From: Eriocheir sinensis
Lineage: Eukaryota > Arthropoda > Malacostraca > Decapoda > Varunidae
Length of the DNA: 64,000 nucleotides
Direction: 5' to 3'
Assembly: GCF_024679095.1 (NCBI RefSeq)
Contig: NC_066535.1
Location: 6,941,121 to 7,005,120, forward strand
Every line of letters starts with the position of its first letter. The stretch's first letter is position 1. A model generated the notes under the pieces. It ran no database searches. It saw nothing but the letters and a program-made list of their open reading frames with translations, and was not told where the DNA came from. This document shows positions 1-18,189 of this stretch, one piece after another. Position numbers and translations under genes: made by a program.

Positions 1-937
1 GACACAAGGAGGAGGAGGAGGAGGAGGAGGAGGAGGAGGAGGAGGAGAGGGAGGAAGAGGAGGAAAATGAGAAGGAAGAAGAAAGCGAGGAAGACGAAGA
101 GAAGCAGAAAGAGGAAAAGTATCAGGAGGAAAAGGAGGAAGAAGAATAGAAGCTTGTGATGGTGGTTGTGGTGGTCGTGTTTTGCGGCGTGATGTGGTGT
201 GGCGTGGTGTGGTGTGGCGTGGTGTGCTGAAGTGTAGTGAACTGATAATGGACCTGCTCTAAGTGTGGTGATGGTGATGAAGTGACGGCCGTGGTGACTG
301 TGCTGGTAATGGTTGTGGTGGAGTAGTGACGGTGGTAGTAATTTTGCTGTTAGAGGAAGAGGTTGTGATGGTAATGCAGCGGTCTGGTGGTATCTTGTGG
401 CACTGCTGTTACTGTTAGCACGAGTCCCGGCTACCCATTCCTGTCTTTACTAATGCTAATGCTGTGATGCTGAGTGAGAGGAGATAGCATTCGTCATTCG
501 CTGTCTTTCATGTTTTAACGTTATACGCGACGAATTACCGAACAAACAAAAAGCACAGTCAAGCGAATAAACGAATGCATAGCCACCCGACGCAGCGAAA
601 TAAAAACAAGTAAGTATTTCAGCCCCCATTAAAGCAGAGGGTATAAATCCAACAAAAAAACAATAGGAGAAAAATACAAATCAAGGTAGAAACGAGCAGG
701 CACACATCACTTTGCCAGACAATCATCACCCAACGCGGAGATCAAAAGAACAGTTCGGGTAAGAAAGAATGGAGATAAAGGGGAAAAAACGCTTCAATAA
801 AAAAAAATAACAATATATATCAAGGGGAAAGAGTTATCAGAATTGTTCGCTTTTGTTATTTAGCTTCAAAGTGAAACACAGCCATGAAATGTATCTGAAA
901 TATTTGATACACTATTTCCACCATCGATTTCGGATTC
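1..937. other. No gene seen; GAG-rich start
   Basis: (GAG)n at 8-47 in a purine-rich stretch to about 150, then G/T-rich sequence (GTGGTGTGGCGTG) to 330. The rest is plain AT-rich sequence with no supported feature. Confidence 0.6.

Positions 938-2358
<1,421 letters not shown>

Positions 2359-2443
<85 letters not shown>
2359..2443. repeat. (CT)n microsatellite
   Basis: Pure CT dinucleotide array of about 85 bases. Confidence 0.98.
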
Positions 2444-2445
<2 letters not shown>

Positions 2446-3571
2446 TCTGGGCTCAATCCCTCTCTCTTCTCTCGAACACTCCCAACATTTTTTCTCTTTT
2501 CTTTCAGGGTTGAGAGCACTAAAATAAAACAGACCATAAAAAGTAAAAGAAAATATATCCGCGTGTATGTTTGTGGAACGGCATCGAAATAATAAAAGTG
2601 GGGAAGCAAACTCCAAAACGAGACAACGAAAGAATTATCATTGTGTACACCAGAAAAATATGAAAGGAAAGATCATTGGGAATACGAATATCTAGTGAAT
2701 CTGACGCTGAAACAGAGTTAAATCACGCAGCCCAAAGTTACTCCGGTTACTATATAATTTCGTAAGGTATCAGGGTAGAGAAATAGATTACAGGCGATGA
2801 CAGTATATCACCTTTTAATGATGGATCAAAATTTACTCAGAAGCGCTCTTTCCAAAATACGTCTTCAAACAAAGCTTTATAACTTGTGAATCTTGATGTA
2901 AGGGATGGTATAGAAGGTAACACGTGAGAGAAAAAAGAGAAATTTATAGCAAAAAATTATGTGATAACTATTTATCTGTCTACCAATATACTTAGATAGA
3001 TAGGTAGATAGGATGAATGGATATTCTTGATAGATAGACAGATATAGAAAATAGGTAGATCTTTCTGTATGGGAGGTGCAAGATCAAATGTGGGTCTTGG
3101 AGAAAAGGAAAGCAAATGAGAAGGCGGCGGCGGAGGAGGAAGAGGAAGAGGAGATGCCTCTAAGGAAAATGAAACCGAAACAAGAACAATTAAGAACAAG
3201 AAAATAAAAAAGAACAAGAAAACACAAATACTAAATAACAAAAAATAATATAACGAAGAGAAAACAAGGGTGCAGAAAATATTGAAAAAGTAAAAAAATA
3301 AACAAATAAAAAAGTAGAAGGAAAAGGAAACAGGAGGAGGAGGAGGAGCAGAAGGAGCAGAAGTAGCAGCAGGAGGACCAGGAGGAGTGTTTACTTTATA
3401 TTTAGGCCACGGCGGCGGAGGGAGGGAGGGAGGGAGGGTTGGTGCAGCCCCGGTTAGCGCCAGAGCGTCAGCCACACGTTATATGTTTTCCCAGCCACCG
3501 TCTGTATTAGACTCGTATATACTCGCGGCAGTGGGCAACCATGCCCCTGTTTGTCACTGCCCGGGCCCGGC

Positions 3572-3573
<2 letters not shown>
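2444..3573. other. No supported gene
   Basis: Short GATA-type repeats at 2990-3060 and purine/A-rich sequence 3060-3440 with GGAGG and GGGA repeats. Frames here are compositional. Confidence 0.5.
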
Positions 3574-3654
<81 letters not shown>

Positions 3655-3680
3655 ACACACACACACACACACGCACACAC
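3574..3680. repeat. (CA)n microsatellite
   Basis: Nearly pure CA array with one T and one G interruption. Confidence 0.98.
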
Positions 3681-4829
3681 ATGGTTATCGTCAGTGAAGT
3701 GCGGGAAAGGGACAAGTAAGCCGCCCAGCTGCTGTAGTCTCTCTCTCTCGCACACATATCGTATTCCGAGTAAGGAAAATATGTTAAAGAAAGACATATA
3801 TAAAAGAAGACTTGAGTATCGTGGTTAATTGATCGTCCTCTTCCGTCTCGTCTTCTTGAAAATTTAATGAAACGAGAAGGAGAAAGATGGTAGCGCTTGA
3901 AACGATGAAATAATGATATCTCCGACAGCGAAACGTCTCTCTCAAAATACTATAACTGATGATGATGATGAGGAGGAGGAGGATATCACTACCGGACTGT
4001 TCAAACGAAGTGTTCCTCTGGTGTCTTTGCATCAAGTGAGGTGTTCTTCCTGGGATTTTCAAACGAATTAAACCGAAACCAATAATACGAAGCATAAAAT
4101 ATCTCCTGGATCATGTTACTTTGTTACAGACTCAGATTATTTATTTTGAGCAGTAATTGTCTTTTCTTCACTGCCGATGGGAAAGGCTTTTCTACTTGCT
4201 CATAAGGTTTACTGTTATGAAAATTCATGATCGCAATTGTTGCACATTTAATATTTTCTATAGACATGAAGTAAATCAACGATGGCAATCAAAATCAAAA
4301 TACCATTACCTTTCATATTTTGCATCTTTTATAGACAGATATCATTAGTAAGGCAACGTTGGTTATCAAAATCAAAATCGACATAGCTTTCACATTTTAC
4401 TTTTTAGAGACTTCAGCAGCAACGAGTAATGTAGCATTAGTTAATCGAAATCTCTACCCACAAGTCCGTATTTTCAGACGCTTCCACCTTCAGGTCAACT
4501 ATTTCCAAATGCCGAATAACAGATTGTTCGGATTCTAAGGAGTGTTTTTTTCACGTTCGTAGTACAGAAGAAAGATCAGCCACCATCATGGTCCCACAAC
4601 TAACTATGCAAAAGCTCAAACTCCTAAGAAACATTTGAGGTGTGCTTGATGCCAAAATGTGTAAGAATGTGGTCTTTGGTTACTTTCCATGATAACGGGA
4701 CGGGACAAAGCGATCAGGGTTACATATATTCACAGTTATTGACCTTACATGTTGTTTAGTATATATGTTTAGTATATATGTAAATGAATAACGCGAATCG
4801 AATCTGTAAACTTAATAATGAAACACAAA
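3681..4829. other. No supported gene
   Basis: AT-rich unique sequence apart from the old 75-bp repeat at 4188-4465. Confidence 0.5.
4188..4465. repeat. Old ~75-bp tandem repeat, about four copies
   Basis: Repeated order is TAGACA, ATCAACGATGG/ GGCAACGTTGG, then TATCAAAATCAAAAT and TTTCAYATTTT. Copies are strongly diverged. Confidence 0.5.
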
Positions 4830-4832
4830 TAC

Positions 4833-4903
<71 letters not shown>
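4830..4903. repeat. (CA)n microsatellite
   Basis: CA array with one A interruption at 4851. Confidence 0.98.
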
Positions 4904-4904
<1 letters not shown>

Positions 4905-5087
4905 CCAGCGGTGCAGCCCATCTACATAGTATTGCATTTGGTCGTCTGTTCTCCTTCAATTTTATTTCCTCAAGTCCTTTTTGATTCCTTCTTTCTTTTT
5001 CAAAATAAACCGCCATTGCTAATCAGCACCAATACCATAACCTTCTCTCTCTCTCTCTCTCAAAAATCACTTTACGTGCACATTTTC

Positions 5088-5331
5088 AAGAAGAAGAAGA
5101 AGAAGAAGAAGAAGGAGAAGGAAAAGGAGAAGGAGAAGGAGAAGGAGAAGAAGAAGAAGAAGAAGAAGAAGAAGAAGAAGAAGAAGAAGAAGAAGAAGAA
5201 GAAGAAGAAGAAGAAGAAGAAGAAGAAGAAGAAGAAGAAGAAGAAGAAGAAGAAGAAGAAGAAGAAGAAGAAGAAGAAGAAGAAGAAGAAGAAGAAGAAG
5301 AAGAAGAAGAAGAAGAAGAAGAAGAAGAAGA
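5088..5331. repeat. (GAA)n array, about 244 bp
   Basis: Nearly pure GAA with a GGAGAA-rich zone at 5113-5150. This is a triplex-prone purine strand. The poly-Lys, poly-Leu, poly-Phe and poly-Ser frames across it are artefacts. Confidence 0.98.

Positions 5332-6704
<1,373 letters not shown>

Positions 6705-6755
<51 letters not shown>
6705..6755. repeat. (ATT)n microsatellite
   Basis: Pure ATT triplets, followed by an A/G-rich tract to 7000. Confidence 0.97.
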
Positions 6756-7264
6756 GCTAATGAAATAAGGAAGAATACAAAGAAGAAAAGAAAAGAGGAA
6801 AACATGAAGAGGAAGGAATAGAAGAAAGACAAAATAAGGAGAAATCACAATAAAAAAAAACATGAACAGGAGCAAGAAGAACAAGAAGAGGATGAAGAAA
6901 CAAGAAAAGGAGAACAACAGAAAATAAATGAAAATAAGAGGAAGAAATCCAGATTGAAAAACTAAAATCAAATGCAAAATATACAAATAAAAAAATCAAT
7001 AGGAATACACATATCCATTAAAACCTTACCTAACCTACAAACGTGTTCACCAGATACGGGAGAGAAAAAATTATAAGGCCAGGGAATAATATAGCAACAC
7101 GAGGGGGAGGATTAGCAACGCACGCTTCTTCTTCTTCTTTATCTGCGTCTCACTCTTCAATAGTCTCATCTTTTCTTTTCTTCTTCCATCTATTCGTGTT
7201 TATATTTACCTCAACCCTAATCATCATAATCATCACCATAATAATCCTCTTTCTTTTTCCATTT

Positions 7265-7304
7265 CTCCTCCTCCTCCTCCTCCTCCTCCTCCTCCTCCTC
7301 ATCC

Positions 7305-7346
<42 letters not shown>

Positions 7347-7393
7347 CCATGATCCACCATTTCTTGTCTTTCCATACACGTGTTTATCTCCTC

Positions 7394-7449
<56 letters not shown>

Positions 7450-7450
7450 C

Positions 7451-7498
<48 letters not shown>
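7265..7498. repeat. Compound (CTC)n(ATC)n and (CT)n(CA)n
   Basis: (CTC)n 7265-7300, (ATC)n 7300-7346, spacer, (CT)n 7396-7445, (CA)n 7446-7498. Confidence 0.97.
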
Positions 7499-7499
<1 letters not shown>

Positions 7500-7589
7500 G
7501 TTCTTCGCTTTCAAGTTTCACGAAAAGGATTTCAACAATATTTTTACGCTAAGCCGGCTACAAGGAGTTAGGGAGACACGCAGAGAGGG

Positions 7590-7751
7590 GAGGAGGAGGA
7601 GGAGGAGGAGAAGGAGGAGGAGGAGGAGGAGGAGAAGGAGGAGGAGGAGGAGGAACAGAAAAAAAGAAAATGGGAAGGAAGAAGAAACCGACACAGATAC
7701 GGAGATGAATGAAGAAGACCGTTCATTATGACGGTCAGTTATTACAGTAAC

Positions 7752-7782
<31 letters not shown>

Positions 7783-7882
7783 TTCTGCTCAATTTCCCTT
7801 CCGCAACGATGTCTTCATTTTAGTGTTGCTTTTATGGAAAACTCTCCTCGTCCGGCTATGAATGCCTCCTCCTCCTCTCCCT

Positions 7883-7928
<46 letters not shown>

Positions 7929-7960
7929 GGGGATATTTCTTCATCACACAAAGTTCTCCA
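7590..7960. repeat. (GAG)n, (CT)n and (CTC)n low-complexity blocks
   Basis: GGAGGA repeats 7590-7655, CT repeats 7752-7778 and 7864-7927. Confidence 0.9.
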
Positions 7961-8084
7961 TGTTTACCAGGAGGCGAGGCCCAAAGTGGCTGTTTTATGT
8001 GGCTGTCGAGAAGGAGAATACCTGAAGGAGGAGCAGGAGGAGGCGGAGGAGGAGGAGGGAAAGAAAGGGAAGGACGAGAGACTG

Positions 8085-9069
<985 letters not shown>

Positions 9070-9440
9070 ATCTGTCAAAGCAGTTCAAAGCACTTCGGTG
9101 CGTATTTTCATTTTACTCCTGTTGTCAGGAGGTGACGGTCGATCCGATTTTTGAAGGAGATGGTGGTTGCTGCACTTACTACCTCAGTAGGGAAGTCGTT
9201 CCAATAGCGTATGACTCTTAGCGAAGAAACTCCTACCAATGTCTCTATTGCATCGCTTCGCTTGAATGGGTAGACCGTTCTTTCTATAGTTCTTGAGTTG
9301 GTGTGTAGCTCAAAGAGCTTGGACTGGTCGACGTTACTGAAATACTTTAAGTACTAGAAGAGGTTGAGTTGCCTGAGTCATTCTTCATACGGCAGGGCTC
9401 TCACGGGTGTAATCATCTTCGTAGCTGAACAAGAACACTC
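9070..9440 (-). mobile_element. CR1/L2-like non-LTR retrotransposon 3' fragment
   Basis: On the minus strand the translation gives LPYEE.LRQLNLF and FELHTNSRT, then RVIRYWNDFPTEVVSAATT and SFKNRIDRHL. These are the recurrent C-terminal signatures of CR1/L2-type reverse transcriptase ORFs (YEERL..LNL; WN.LP..VV; FK..LD). Stops and frameshifts make it a relic. The family call is from motif recognition only. Confidence 0.7.
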
Positions 9441-9763
9441 TTTGGACATGACTGACAACCCGACGACGACCCATGCGATAATGACCCCTGACGATCCCTG
9501 GACACTCTTAAAACTAACTATATATGTGACTAAATAACTATATAACTAACAAACTATCAGTTTAACTAACTATTTGACTATCTAACTATTGAATTAGCTA
9601 TTTACCCAAGTGTAGTCCATAGACTTTATGTTGCCTGCTCTTCCATGCTCCCATGATGCTTTCTCCTCCCTTTTCGACTCCTAAATAAAATATATAGTAG
9701 TAGTCGACAGAAAAACGTGGCCAATAAAGACACTATCTGCTCTAATGCTTAAATAATAATATT

Positions 9764-9844
<81 letters not shown>

Positions 9845-10202
9845 GATATTAATAATAATAATACAGGTTCGTCAGGCACTTTAGTAACTTGTAAAACATA
9901 TAAAAAACTCGCTCTACGTAAATACGGGATCACTCAGCTAACTCCGTTGCAAAGAAATAATGTTCAATTCAACTTAAGCAAATTATGGTTACCTTCTGTA
10001 AGTTTTAGTCGTTGTCTCTCGCGATGGACCCACGGCACGATTTGTTATCTTAGACTGTATGGAAATAGTTGTCCACTCTGCTTCTAGTCTATATTGTCAT
10101 GACTAAATTGATCCCAAGCTTCGGGGGCTAACAGTTCCGGTGGTAGGCCGAGATCAGCTTTCCTATTTAGTCTGGTAGAAGGGAGAATAAAAGGGCGGAG
10201 GG
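9441..10202. repeat. (AAT)n and TAACTA-rich sequence
   Basis: Degenerate TAACTATT repeats at 9510-9605, pure (AAT)n at 9766-9843, otherwise nothing recognised. Confidence 0.85.
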
Positions 10203-11330
<1,128 letters not shown>

Positions 11331-11405
11331 AGCCGTAAGTAAGTACAAATTACATTTCTATTTATATATCCACTCAACGTCACATTACACGGAGAAGCCT
11401 GATAG

Positions 11406-11407
<2 letters not shown>

Positions 11408-11455
<48 letters not shown>

Positions 11456-11734
11456 ACACACATACACACACGAGAGAATGATAGAAAAGGAGATAGAAGA
11501 AAAGAAAAAGGGAAGAAAGGACAAAATAAACGAAAGAACGAGCCAACGAACGGACAAACAGAGACAGCAACGAAGGAAGGAAGGAAAAGCGAAGGAAGTG
11601 AGAAAGAAGGAGTGAAGAAGGAAGTGAGGAGGTGGAGTCATTTGCAAGTCGGGACGCATCAACTCAAGGGCGACAAGTGCAGTGAATGTGCTTGTCAATC
11701 CGCCTGTCGAGAGAAATTTTTGCACCTCTATACA

Positions 11735-11807
<73 letters not shown>
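11408..11807. repeat. (CA)n and (GT)n arrays
   Basis: (CA)n 11408-11472, A/G-rich spacer, (GT)n 11739-11807. ATGTATG repeats follow to about 12060. Confidence 0.97.
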
Positions 11808-11808
<1 letters not shown>

Positions 11809-12139
11809 AATTACGCAACCAATATGTAGGCAAGCATGGACACATAGATACAGATTAATAAATAGAGAAAAGCAGACAGGTATGAAAGGTAAGGTAAACA
11901 GGTAAGACTCAGACAGGTGTGTACGCAGGTAAGGATAAAAACTACGTGAATGTGTGTATATTTGTGTATGAATGTATGTACGAATGTAAGCATGTATGTA
12001 TGTAATTAGTATGAATGTATGTACGTGTCTTTATGTATGCATGTATGTACGTGTGTATGTATCCAGCGTATGCAGTTCTCAATAACAATCCCGTTCCTGC
12101 TACATAACCTCCTCCTGCACTTCCTCCCTCCAGCAAGGC

Positions 12140-12265
12140 GGCGGCGTTGCTGTTGGTGTTGTTGTTGGTGGTGATAGTGGTGGTGAGGTGGTGGTGATGG
12201 TGATAGTGGTGGTGATGGTGGTGGTGGTAGTGGGTGTGGGTGTGGTGGTGGTGGTGGCGGTGGTG
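12140..12265. repeat. (GGT)n-like G/T repeat
   Basis: Interrupted GGTGGTGATAGT repeats. Nothing else recognised to 12460. Confidence 0.9.
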
Positions 12266-12465
12266 AATACCTTTGTAATGCTAATACGTGGCGCAAAAAC
12301 AGTCTGCGTTAAAGCTGTGGGCGCCTCGACACTCATCTCTTTAGGCACTCAAGTGTTGGGGAGAATCAGTTAGGGGAGACGCGGCCGTGACACTCTGCTT
12401 GCACTGCCTTAAGAGTATGCAGGGTGTCCCATGAGTTGAGGTCTTCTTACTTCGGGATATGAAGC

Positions 12466-13490
12466 AAAGCTCACCCAAACTTAATAAGGGGATATGCCAC
12501 TCTGCTCATCATAATCTTGCTCACCCAGACTTAGTAAAGGGATGTGCCACTCTGCTCATCATAATCTCCCTCACCCAGACTTAATAAGAGGATGTGCCAC
12601 TCTGCTCATCATAATCTTGCTCACCCAGACTTAGTAAAGGGATGTGCCACTCTGCTCATCACAATCTTGCTCACCCAGACTTAGTAAAGGGATGTGTCAC
12701 TCTGCTCATCATAATCTTGCTCACCCAAACTTAATAAGGGGATGTGCCACTCTGCTTATTATAATCTTGCTCACCCAAACTTAGTAAAGGGATGTGGCAC
12801 TCTGCTCATCATAATCTTGCTCACCCAGACTTAGTAAAGGGATGTGCCACTCTAATTATCATAATCTTGCTCACCCAAACTTAATAAGGGGATATGCCAC
12901 TCTGCTTATCATAATCTTGCTCACCCAGACTTAATAAAGGGATGTGCCACCTGCTCATCATAATCTCCTCACCCAGACTTAGTAAAGGATGTGCCACCTG
13001 CTTATCATAATCTCCCTCACCCAGACTAAGTAAAGGGATGTGTCACCTGCTTATCATAATCTTGCTCACCCAGACTTAGTAAAGGGATGTGCCACTCTGC
13101 TCATCATAATCTACCTCACCCAGACTTAGTAAGGGGATGTGCCACTCTGCTCATCAGAATCTTGGTCACCCAGACTTAGTAAAGGGATGTGGCACTCTGC
13201 TCATCATAATCTTGCTCACCCAGACTTAGTAAAGGGATGTGCCACTCTGCTCATCACAATCTTGCTCACCCAGACTTAGTAAAGGGATGTGCCACTCTAA
13301 TTATCATAATCTTTACTCACCCAAACTTAACAAGGGATATGTCACTATGCTCATCATAATCTTGCTCATCCAGACTTAGTAAAGGGATGTGCCACTCTGC
13401 TCATCATAATCTTCCTCACCCAGACTTAATAAGAGGATGTGCCACTCTGCTCATCATAATCTCCCTCACCCAGACAATAACAAAGCTCAT
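12466..13490. repeat. 50-bp satellite array
   Basis: About 20 head-to-tail copies of a 50-bp unit containing GATGTGCCACTCTGCTCATC, then ATAATCTTGCTCACCCAGAC and TTAGTAAAGG. Variants alternate TTAGTAAAGG with TTAATAAGGG, and some copies lack 1-3 bases. Edges decay into CTCCCTCACC-type remnants up to about 13650. Confidence 0.95.
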
Positions 13491-13678
13491 CATTTTCTCC
13501 CTCTCCCAGGCTTCATATCGTCTCACTTCATTGTCCAATCCTTCAAGAACAAGATATGGAAGTGAGTGGATGGGTTGTGAATCGAATGTTACCCAGACTA
13601 TAACACTGCTCATCATATTCTCCCTCACCAAAACTTCATAAGGTATCACTTCACTGCCCAACTCTCCAGATACAAGAC

Positions 13679-14070
13679 TTAAATGTAGCTAGATGGTCTG
13701 TGAATTTTTGGCGCGATTTGAAATGTGTTTGGGTGATTTGTGGATAATTTTTGGTGTTTTGGGTGTTTTTTTCGTGTTTGGAAATGTGTTTGTGTGCTTG
13801 AAGGTGATTTTTGGTGTTTTTAATATTTCGTCGTTTTTCTGCGTGTTTGGAAATGTGTTTGGGGATTTAAAAGGATTTTTGGTATGTTTTAGTCTAGTTT
13901 TTGAACCGATTTACGTAGGGTAACATCATGACTAAGAGCGGAAACAGTTTTACAAGTCCTTAGATGTAACTAGATGGTCCGTGATTGCTTTAGTTTAGAT
14001 TCTGAACCGATTTACGCACATTTCCCATCATGGCTAAAAGCGAGAACATTCCTACAAGTCCTGACACTCC
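13679..14070. repeat. Degenerate ~100-bp tandem duplication
   Basis: GAACCGATTTACG recurs at about 13902 and 14001, together with TAGATGTAACTAGATGGTC and ATCATGRCTAARAGCG. A T/G-rich unit (GTGTTTGGAAATGTGTTTG) is also repeated at 13778 and 13842. No gene. Confidence 0.7.
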
Positions 14071-14282
14071 CACTTTCTCGGCGTAGCAAGACGATCACCC
14101 GACACACACACATTTACACTAAGACAAGAGATCAATTCCACTTCAATCAAGGCGCTGATCAGCCTAAAGGAGGAACTGTAATGTCGTTTAAGATCCTCTC
14201 GGGGGAAGGAGAATTAAGTAGCATTAGCCTAAGCAGCCTACTTTGCATCAGAGACAAGTTTTCCTCAACCCTCGCCACGGCA

Positions 14283-14590
14283 TCTGATCACCTTCCTCTT
14301 ACCCTCTCCTTCCTCCCCTATATCTTTCTGAACCTTTACAACCTTCATATATATTTTCTTACCCTTTCCAGCCTCCCTATATGATCACCTACTCTCCTCT
14401 TACCCTCTCCTTCCTCCCCTATATCTCCCTGAACCTTTACAACCTTCATATATATTTTCTTACCCTTTCCAGCCTTCTTAGATTATCACCTACTCTCCTA
14501 TTACCCTATTCTTCCTCCCCTATATCCCTCTTATCCCCTCCATACGTATTCTCAGCCCCTCTCAAACCTCCCTACATGCTTCTATATCCC
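14283..14590. repeat. ~97-101-bp tandem repeat, pyrimidine-rich
   Basis: Copies start at 14286 (GATCACCTTCC), 14383 (GATCACCTACTC) and 14484 (TATCACCTACTC). They share CTCTCCTTCCTCCCCTATAT and AACCTTTACAACCTTCAT. Weaker CCCTATATC-type copies continue to about 14860. Confidence 0.85.
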
Positions 14591-14865
14591 CAGAAAACAC
14601 TCCTCCTACCCTATACCTTCTCCCCTATATCCTTCTTATCCCATACCCCCCCCCCTATACTATTTCATCACCCTCTCAAACCTCCCTATATCATTCTACC
14701 TACACTAGTACACTCCTCCTACCTTCACCCTTTTCTACATCTCTCGTATCTCCTAAAAGCTGCACATACATATTCTCACCCCTCCAAAATTCTTACTCGA
14801 TTCTGCACTCTTACCACCCTCCTCTCCCTCTTCTATATCCCTCTTCTCACCCTCTCCAGCCTCCG

Positions 14866-15450
14866 TGCATAATCTTCCAACGCGCATTCTTTCCCCTCAA
14901 CATATGTCTCCTATTATCCCTTCTCTACTAACACACGCATTTCTTCTATTCTCCGCTTCCCCCACGATACACAAACCTTTTTCACTCTCTGCTTCCTTCT
15001 TCCCTACAGAATCCGTGCATAATCTTCCAACACACTCTTTCCCCTCAACACATGTCTTATATTATCCCCCTTCCTCTACTCACACACTCATTTCTTCTAT
15101 TCTCCGCTTCCCCCACGAAAGACACACTTTTTTCACTCTCTGGTTCCTTCTTCCTTACATAATCTTCCAACACACTCTAACTCCTCAACACACGTCTTAT
15201 ATTATCCCCCTTTCTCTACTCAAACACGTATTCCTTCTATTATTACCTATCCCCAAGACAGACACACTTCTCTCATTCCCTACTTCCTTCTTCCTTACAT
15301 AATCCGTACGTAATCTTCCAGCACACTCTTTCTCCTCAACACATGTCTGCTACTATTCCCCTTCCTCTACGCACACACGTATTACCCCTATTCTTACCTA
15401 TCCCCCAAGACAGACACACTTCCTTCACCGTCCACTCCTGCCGCTATACT
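14866..15450. repeat. ~140-150-bp tandem repeat
   Basis: Four copies start at about 14868, 15018, 15158 and 15308, each with TAATCTTCCA, then CTCAACACATGTC and TATTATCCCCCTTCCTCTAC, then CCCCAAGACAGACACACTT-like sequence. Long C/T-rich open frames here are by-products of composition. Confidence 0.85.
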
Positions 15451-16623
15451 ACTCTAACGCCTCACTCTACTAACACCAACGCAGTCTCCCGTTTGTCTCC
15501 TTTCCTCCTTCCTTTTCTTCACTTCCTTCACCCTTAATACTACTCCCTACCTCCTCACCCACCCTTCCCTTGTCCATATCCTTTTTTCTTTTCCCCATTT
15601 CCCTCGTTCCCTTCGCACGCCAGGCTTGTGCGTATGTTGACTTCCGATCCGTTTCAGCCTATGACTTTTAGAACGTGCGAATTCCCCTGACGTCTCCCCT
15701 TTGGCCTCGTCTACCTCCTCTTGCTCGCCTTCGTACCTGTTCTACTGACATCCATGTTCTCTTCAAAAGCTCCATAAAACACCGGCACTTACTCGTGAAA
15801 TCTGAGGGACAAAAGAAAAGGAGCAGGAGGAGGAGGAGAAGGAGGAGGAATAGGTGGGGGAGAGAGTGTCAGGAAGCACAACGAGCGAAGAGAGAAAAGT
15901 GCGAGAAATGAAGGATGGAGGAAGATGAGGGCGGAAGGAAAATGCGAGGTGGCAGGATGAGGGACGGGAGGAGAGAAGAGAGGAAAGGTGAAGGGTAGAG
16001 ATGAGGACTGGAGAATGAGAGGAAACAAAACGAAAAGAAGAAGAGGAGAGAAGGACAGAGGAGAGATAAATGTTAGAGAGATGACCACGAAAGAAGGCTG
16101 AGAGAAAGCAGCACGAAGGAGAAGAGGAGAGGAAAAGAGAGAAAAGGTGAAGGTTAGAAAGATGAGAAGGATAAGAGAATGAAAAGAAGCCCAAGTGAAG
16201 AGAGGAAAAGAAAGAGAGACAAGAGGGGAGAGGTGAAGGACGGAGAGAGATGATAACGAAATGAGATGCAGGGAGGAAGGAGAGGATGCAAAACGAGAGA
16301 GGAGAGGAGAGGAGAAGAGGAGATTAGAGGTGAAGGTTAGAGAGATGGGGGAAGGATGGTGAGAGAAAGCAGAACGAGGGAGGAGGAGGAGAGGTGAAGG
16401 AGGGAGAGAAAAGAGGACGAAAAGAAGATGAGACCCGGCAGATCCGTCTCCAAAGAAAAAGGGTTTATCTTATGCTCTGAATCTGCTTATTTTGTTCGCC
16501 TCACCCTCACTACGTATGCATTTATGTAGGTGTGTCTGTCTGTCTGTCTGTCTATCTCTGTCTGTCTCTTGTCTGTATGTAAGTATATGTATTATTTTTT
16601 TCTTCTATCCGTTTTCGTTGCAT

Positions 16624-16629
<6 letters not shown>
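15451..16629. repeat. Pyrimidine then purine strand switch, no gene
   Basis: C/T-rich to about 15800, then A/G-rich 15800-16430 (GAGGAGAAGG, AGAGAGATG), then mixed with CTGT repeats at 16530-16570. Confidence 0.85.
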
Positions 16630-16680
<51 letters not shown>

Positions 16681-16776
16681 TCCTTGCCTGCTCCTTTGGT
16701 ATGTATTGCTTTTGTACGTTTTTCCGTTTGTTTCTCTCGTTCTTTTGTCTTTATTTCTTTGCACGCTGTTACAGTT

Positions 16777-16832
<56 letters not shown>
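16630..16832. repeat. (GT)n and (CT)n arrays
   Basis: (GT)n 16630-16678 and (CT)n 16780-16832. Confidence 0.97.
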
Positions 16833-16836
<4 letters not shown>

Positions 16837-17095
16837 ATACGTGCCAGCCAGCATACACACACTTCCCCAGGCAGACACGCAATACACTCATGTAAATACA
16901 ACACTTAGACAACATGCTACAAGTTTCTTGACTTACAACACGAAAAAAATAATAAACGCCATGATATCCTGACAACGAAAAAAATACAATATCAACATTA
17001 ACAGAAAAAACACATCAGCAATATCAACAACACACCAGCACTAACAGTAACAAGAAGTGGAAGAAAAAGAAGAATGAGAAGAAATTAATAAGATG

Positions 17096-17096
17096 A

Positions 17097-17175
<79 letters not shown>

Positions 17176-17190
17176 TCTTCTTCTTCTTCA
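17096..17190. repeat. (ACT)n(TTC)n at the 3' end of the RTE relic
   Basis: ACT triplets 17096-17171, then TTC triplets to 17190 that touch the retroelement 3' UTR. Confidence 0.97.
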
Positions 17191-17194
17191 TACG

Positions 17195-18189
17195 ACCTCA
17201 ATCCCACTGTATTGCAGGGTCGGCCGCTCGAGTTATCTTTCGCCACCTGCTTCTATCCATTGTATCATCTTCTTGCACTCCTAGTATATTCATGTCACAC
17301 TTTATCACATCTCTCCATCTTATTCTTTGTCTTCCGATACTCCTTATTCCCCTAACCCCCGCCATCATGGCCTTCACTGGTTCATCATCATCTCTCCTTT
17401 TCACGTGTCCAAAGTATCTCAGTCGTGCTTCTCTCGCCTTCTTTATATTACATATTCCACACATTCTTCTTATACCTTCACTTTGTCTCCTCTCCAACAG
17501 TGAGATGCCAGCTATCCACCTCACCATCCTCATCTCCGTTCTCTCCAAAATGCCTTCTTCTTTCTTCCTTAAGGACCATGTTTCTGCACCATACAAAAGT
17601 ACTGGTCTCAGCACACTTTTGTATATTTGCATTCTCAATTTCAATGGTATTTTCTTATCAAAGGTCACCCCGCTCACTTCCCTCCATTTTTGCCATACAT
17701 CTTTTACTCTTTGTCTCACTGCCTTCTCTGTCCCTCATTCATCTGCAATTACTGATCACAAATATTTAAATTAATTTGTATGTTTCAATCTTCTGCCATC
17801 CTCCGATGTTACACTTATTTCTTCATGCCCTTCCCTACTGCTTACCATTACCTCCGTCTTTTGTATGTTTACTTTCATTCCCTTTATCTCCAGATTACCT
17901 TTCCAGATCAAATATTTCTGCTGTAGGCCTTCCTCTGCATCCGCAATGATTACTAGGTCGTCGGCGAATAACACCTCCCAAACGCCATCATTTTCCCTTA
18001 TGTCCATTGTTATTGTCTCCAACACAGTAAACAACAGAAAAGGACTCAGAGCTGATCCCTGATGTAGTCCTACTTCAACTAAGAGAGACTCTGTTTCTCC
18101 ATACTTCGTCTGCACTGTTGTTTTAGCTCCCTCATACATCATCCTCACCAATCTTATCAGCTTTTCTGGCACTCCTTTCTTTCTCAAGT

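Noticed and set aside
12466..13490. CRISPR-like regular repeat
   Set aside because: Units are contiguous 50-bp tandem copies with no unique spacers, in a eukaryotic context.
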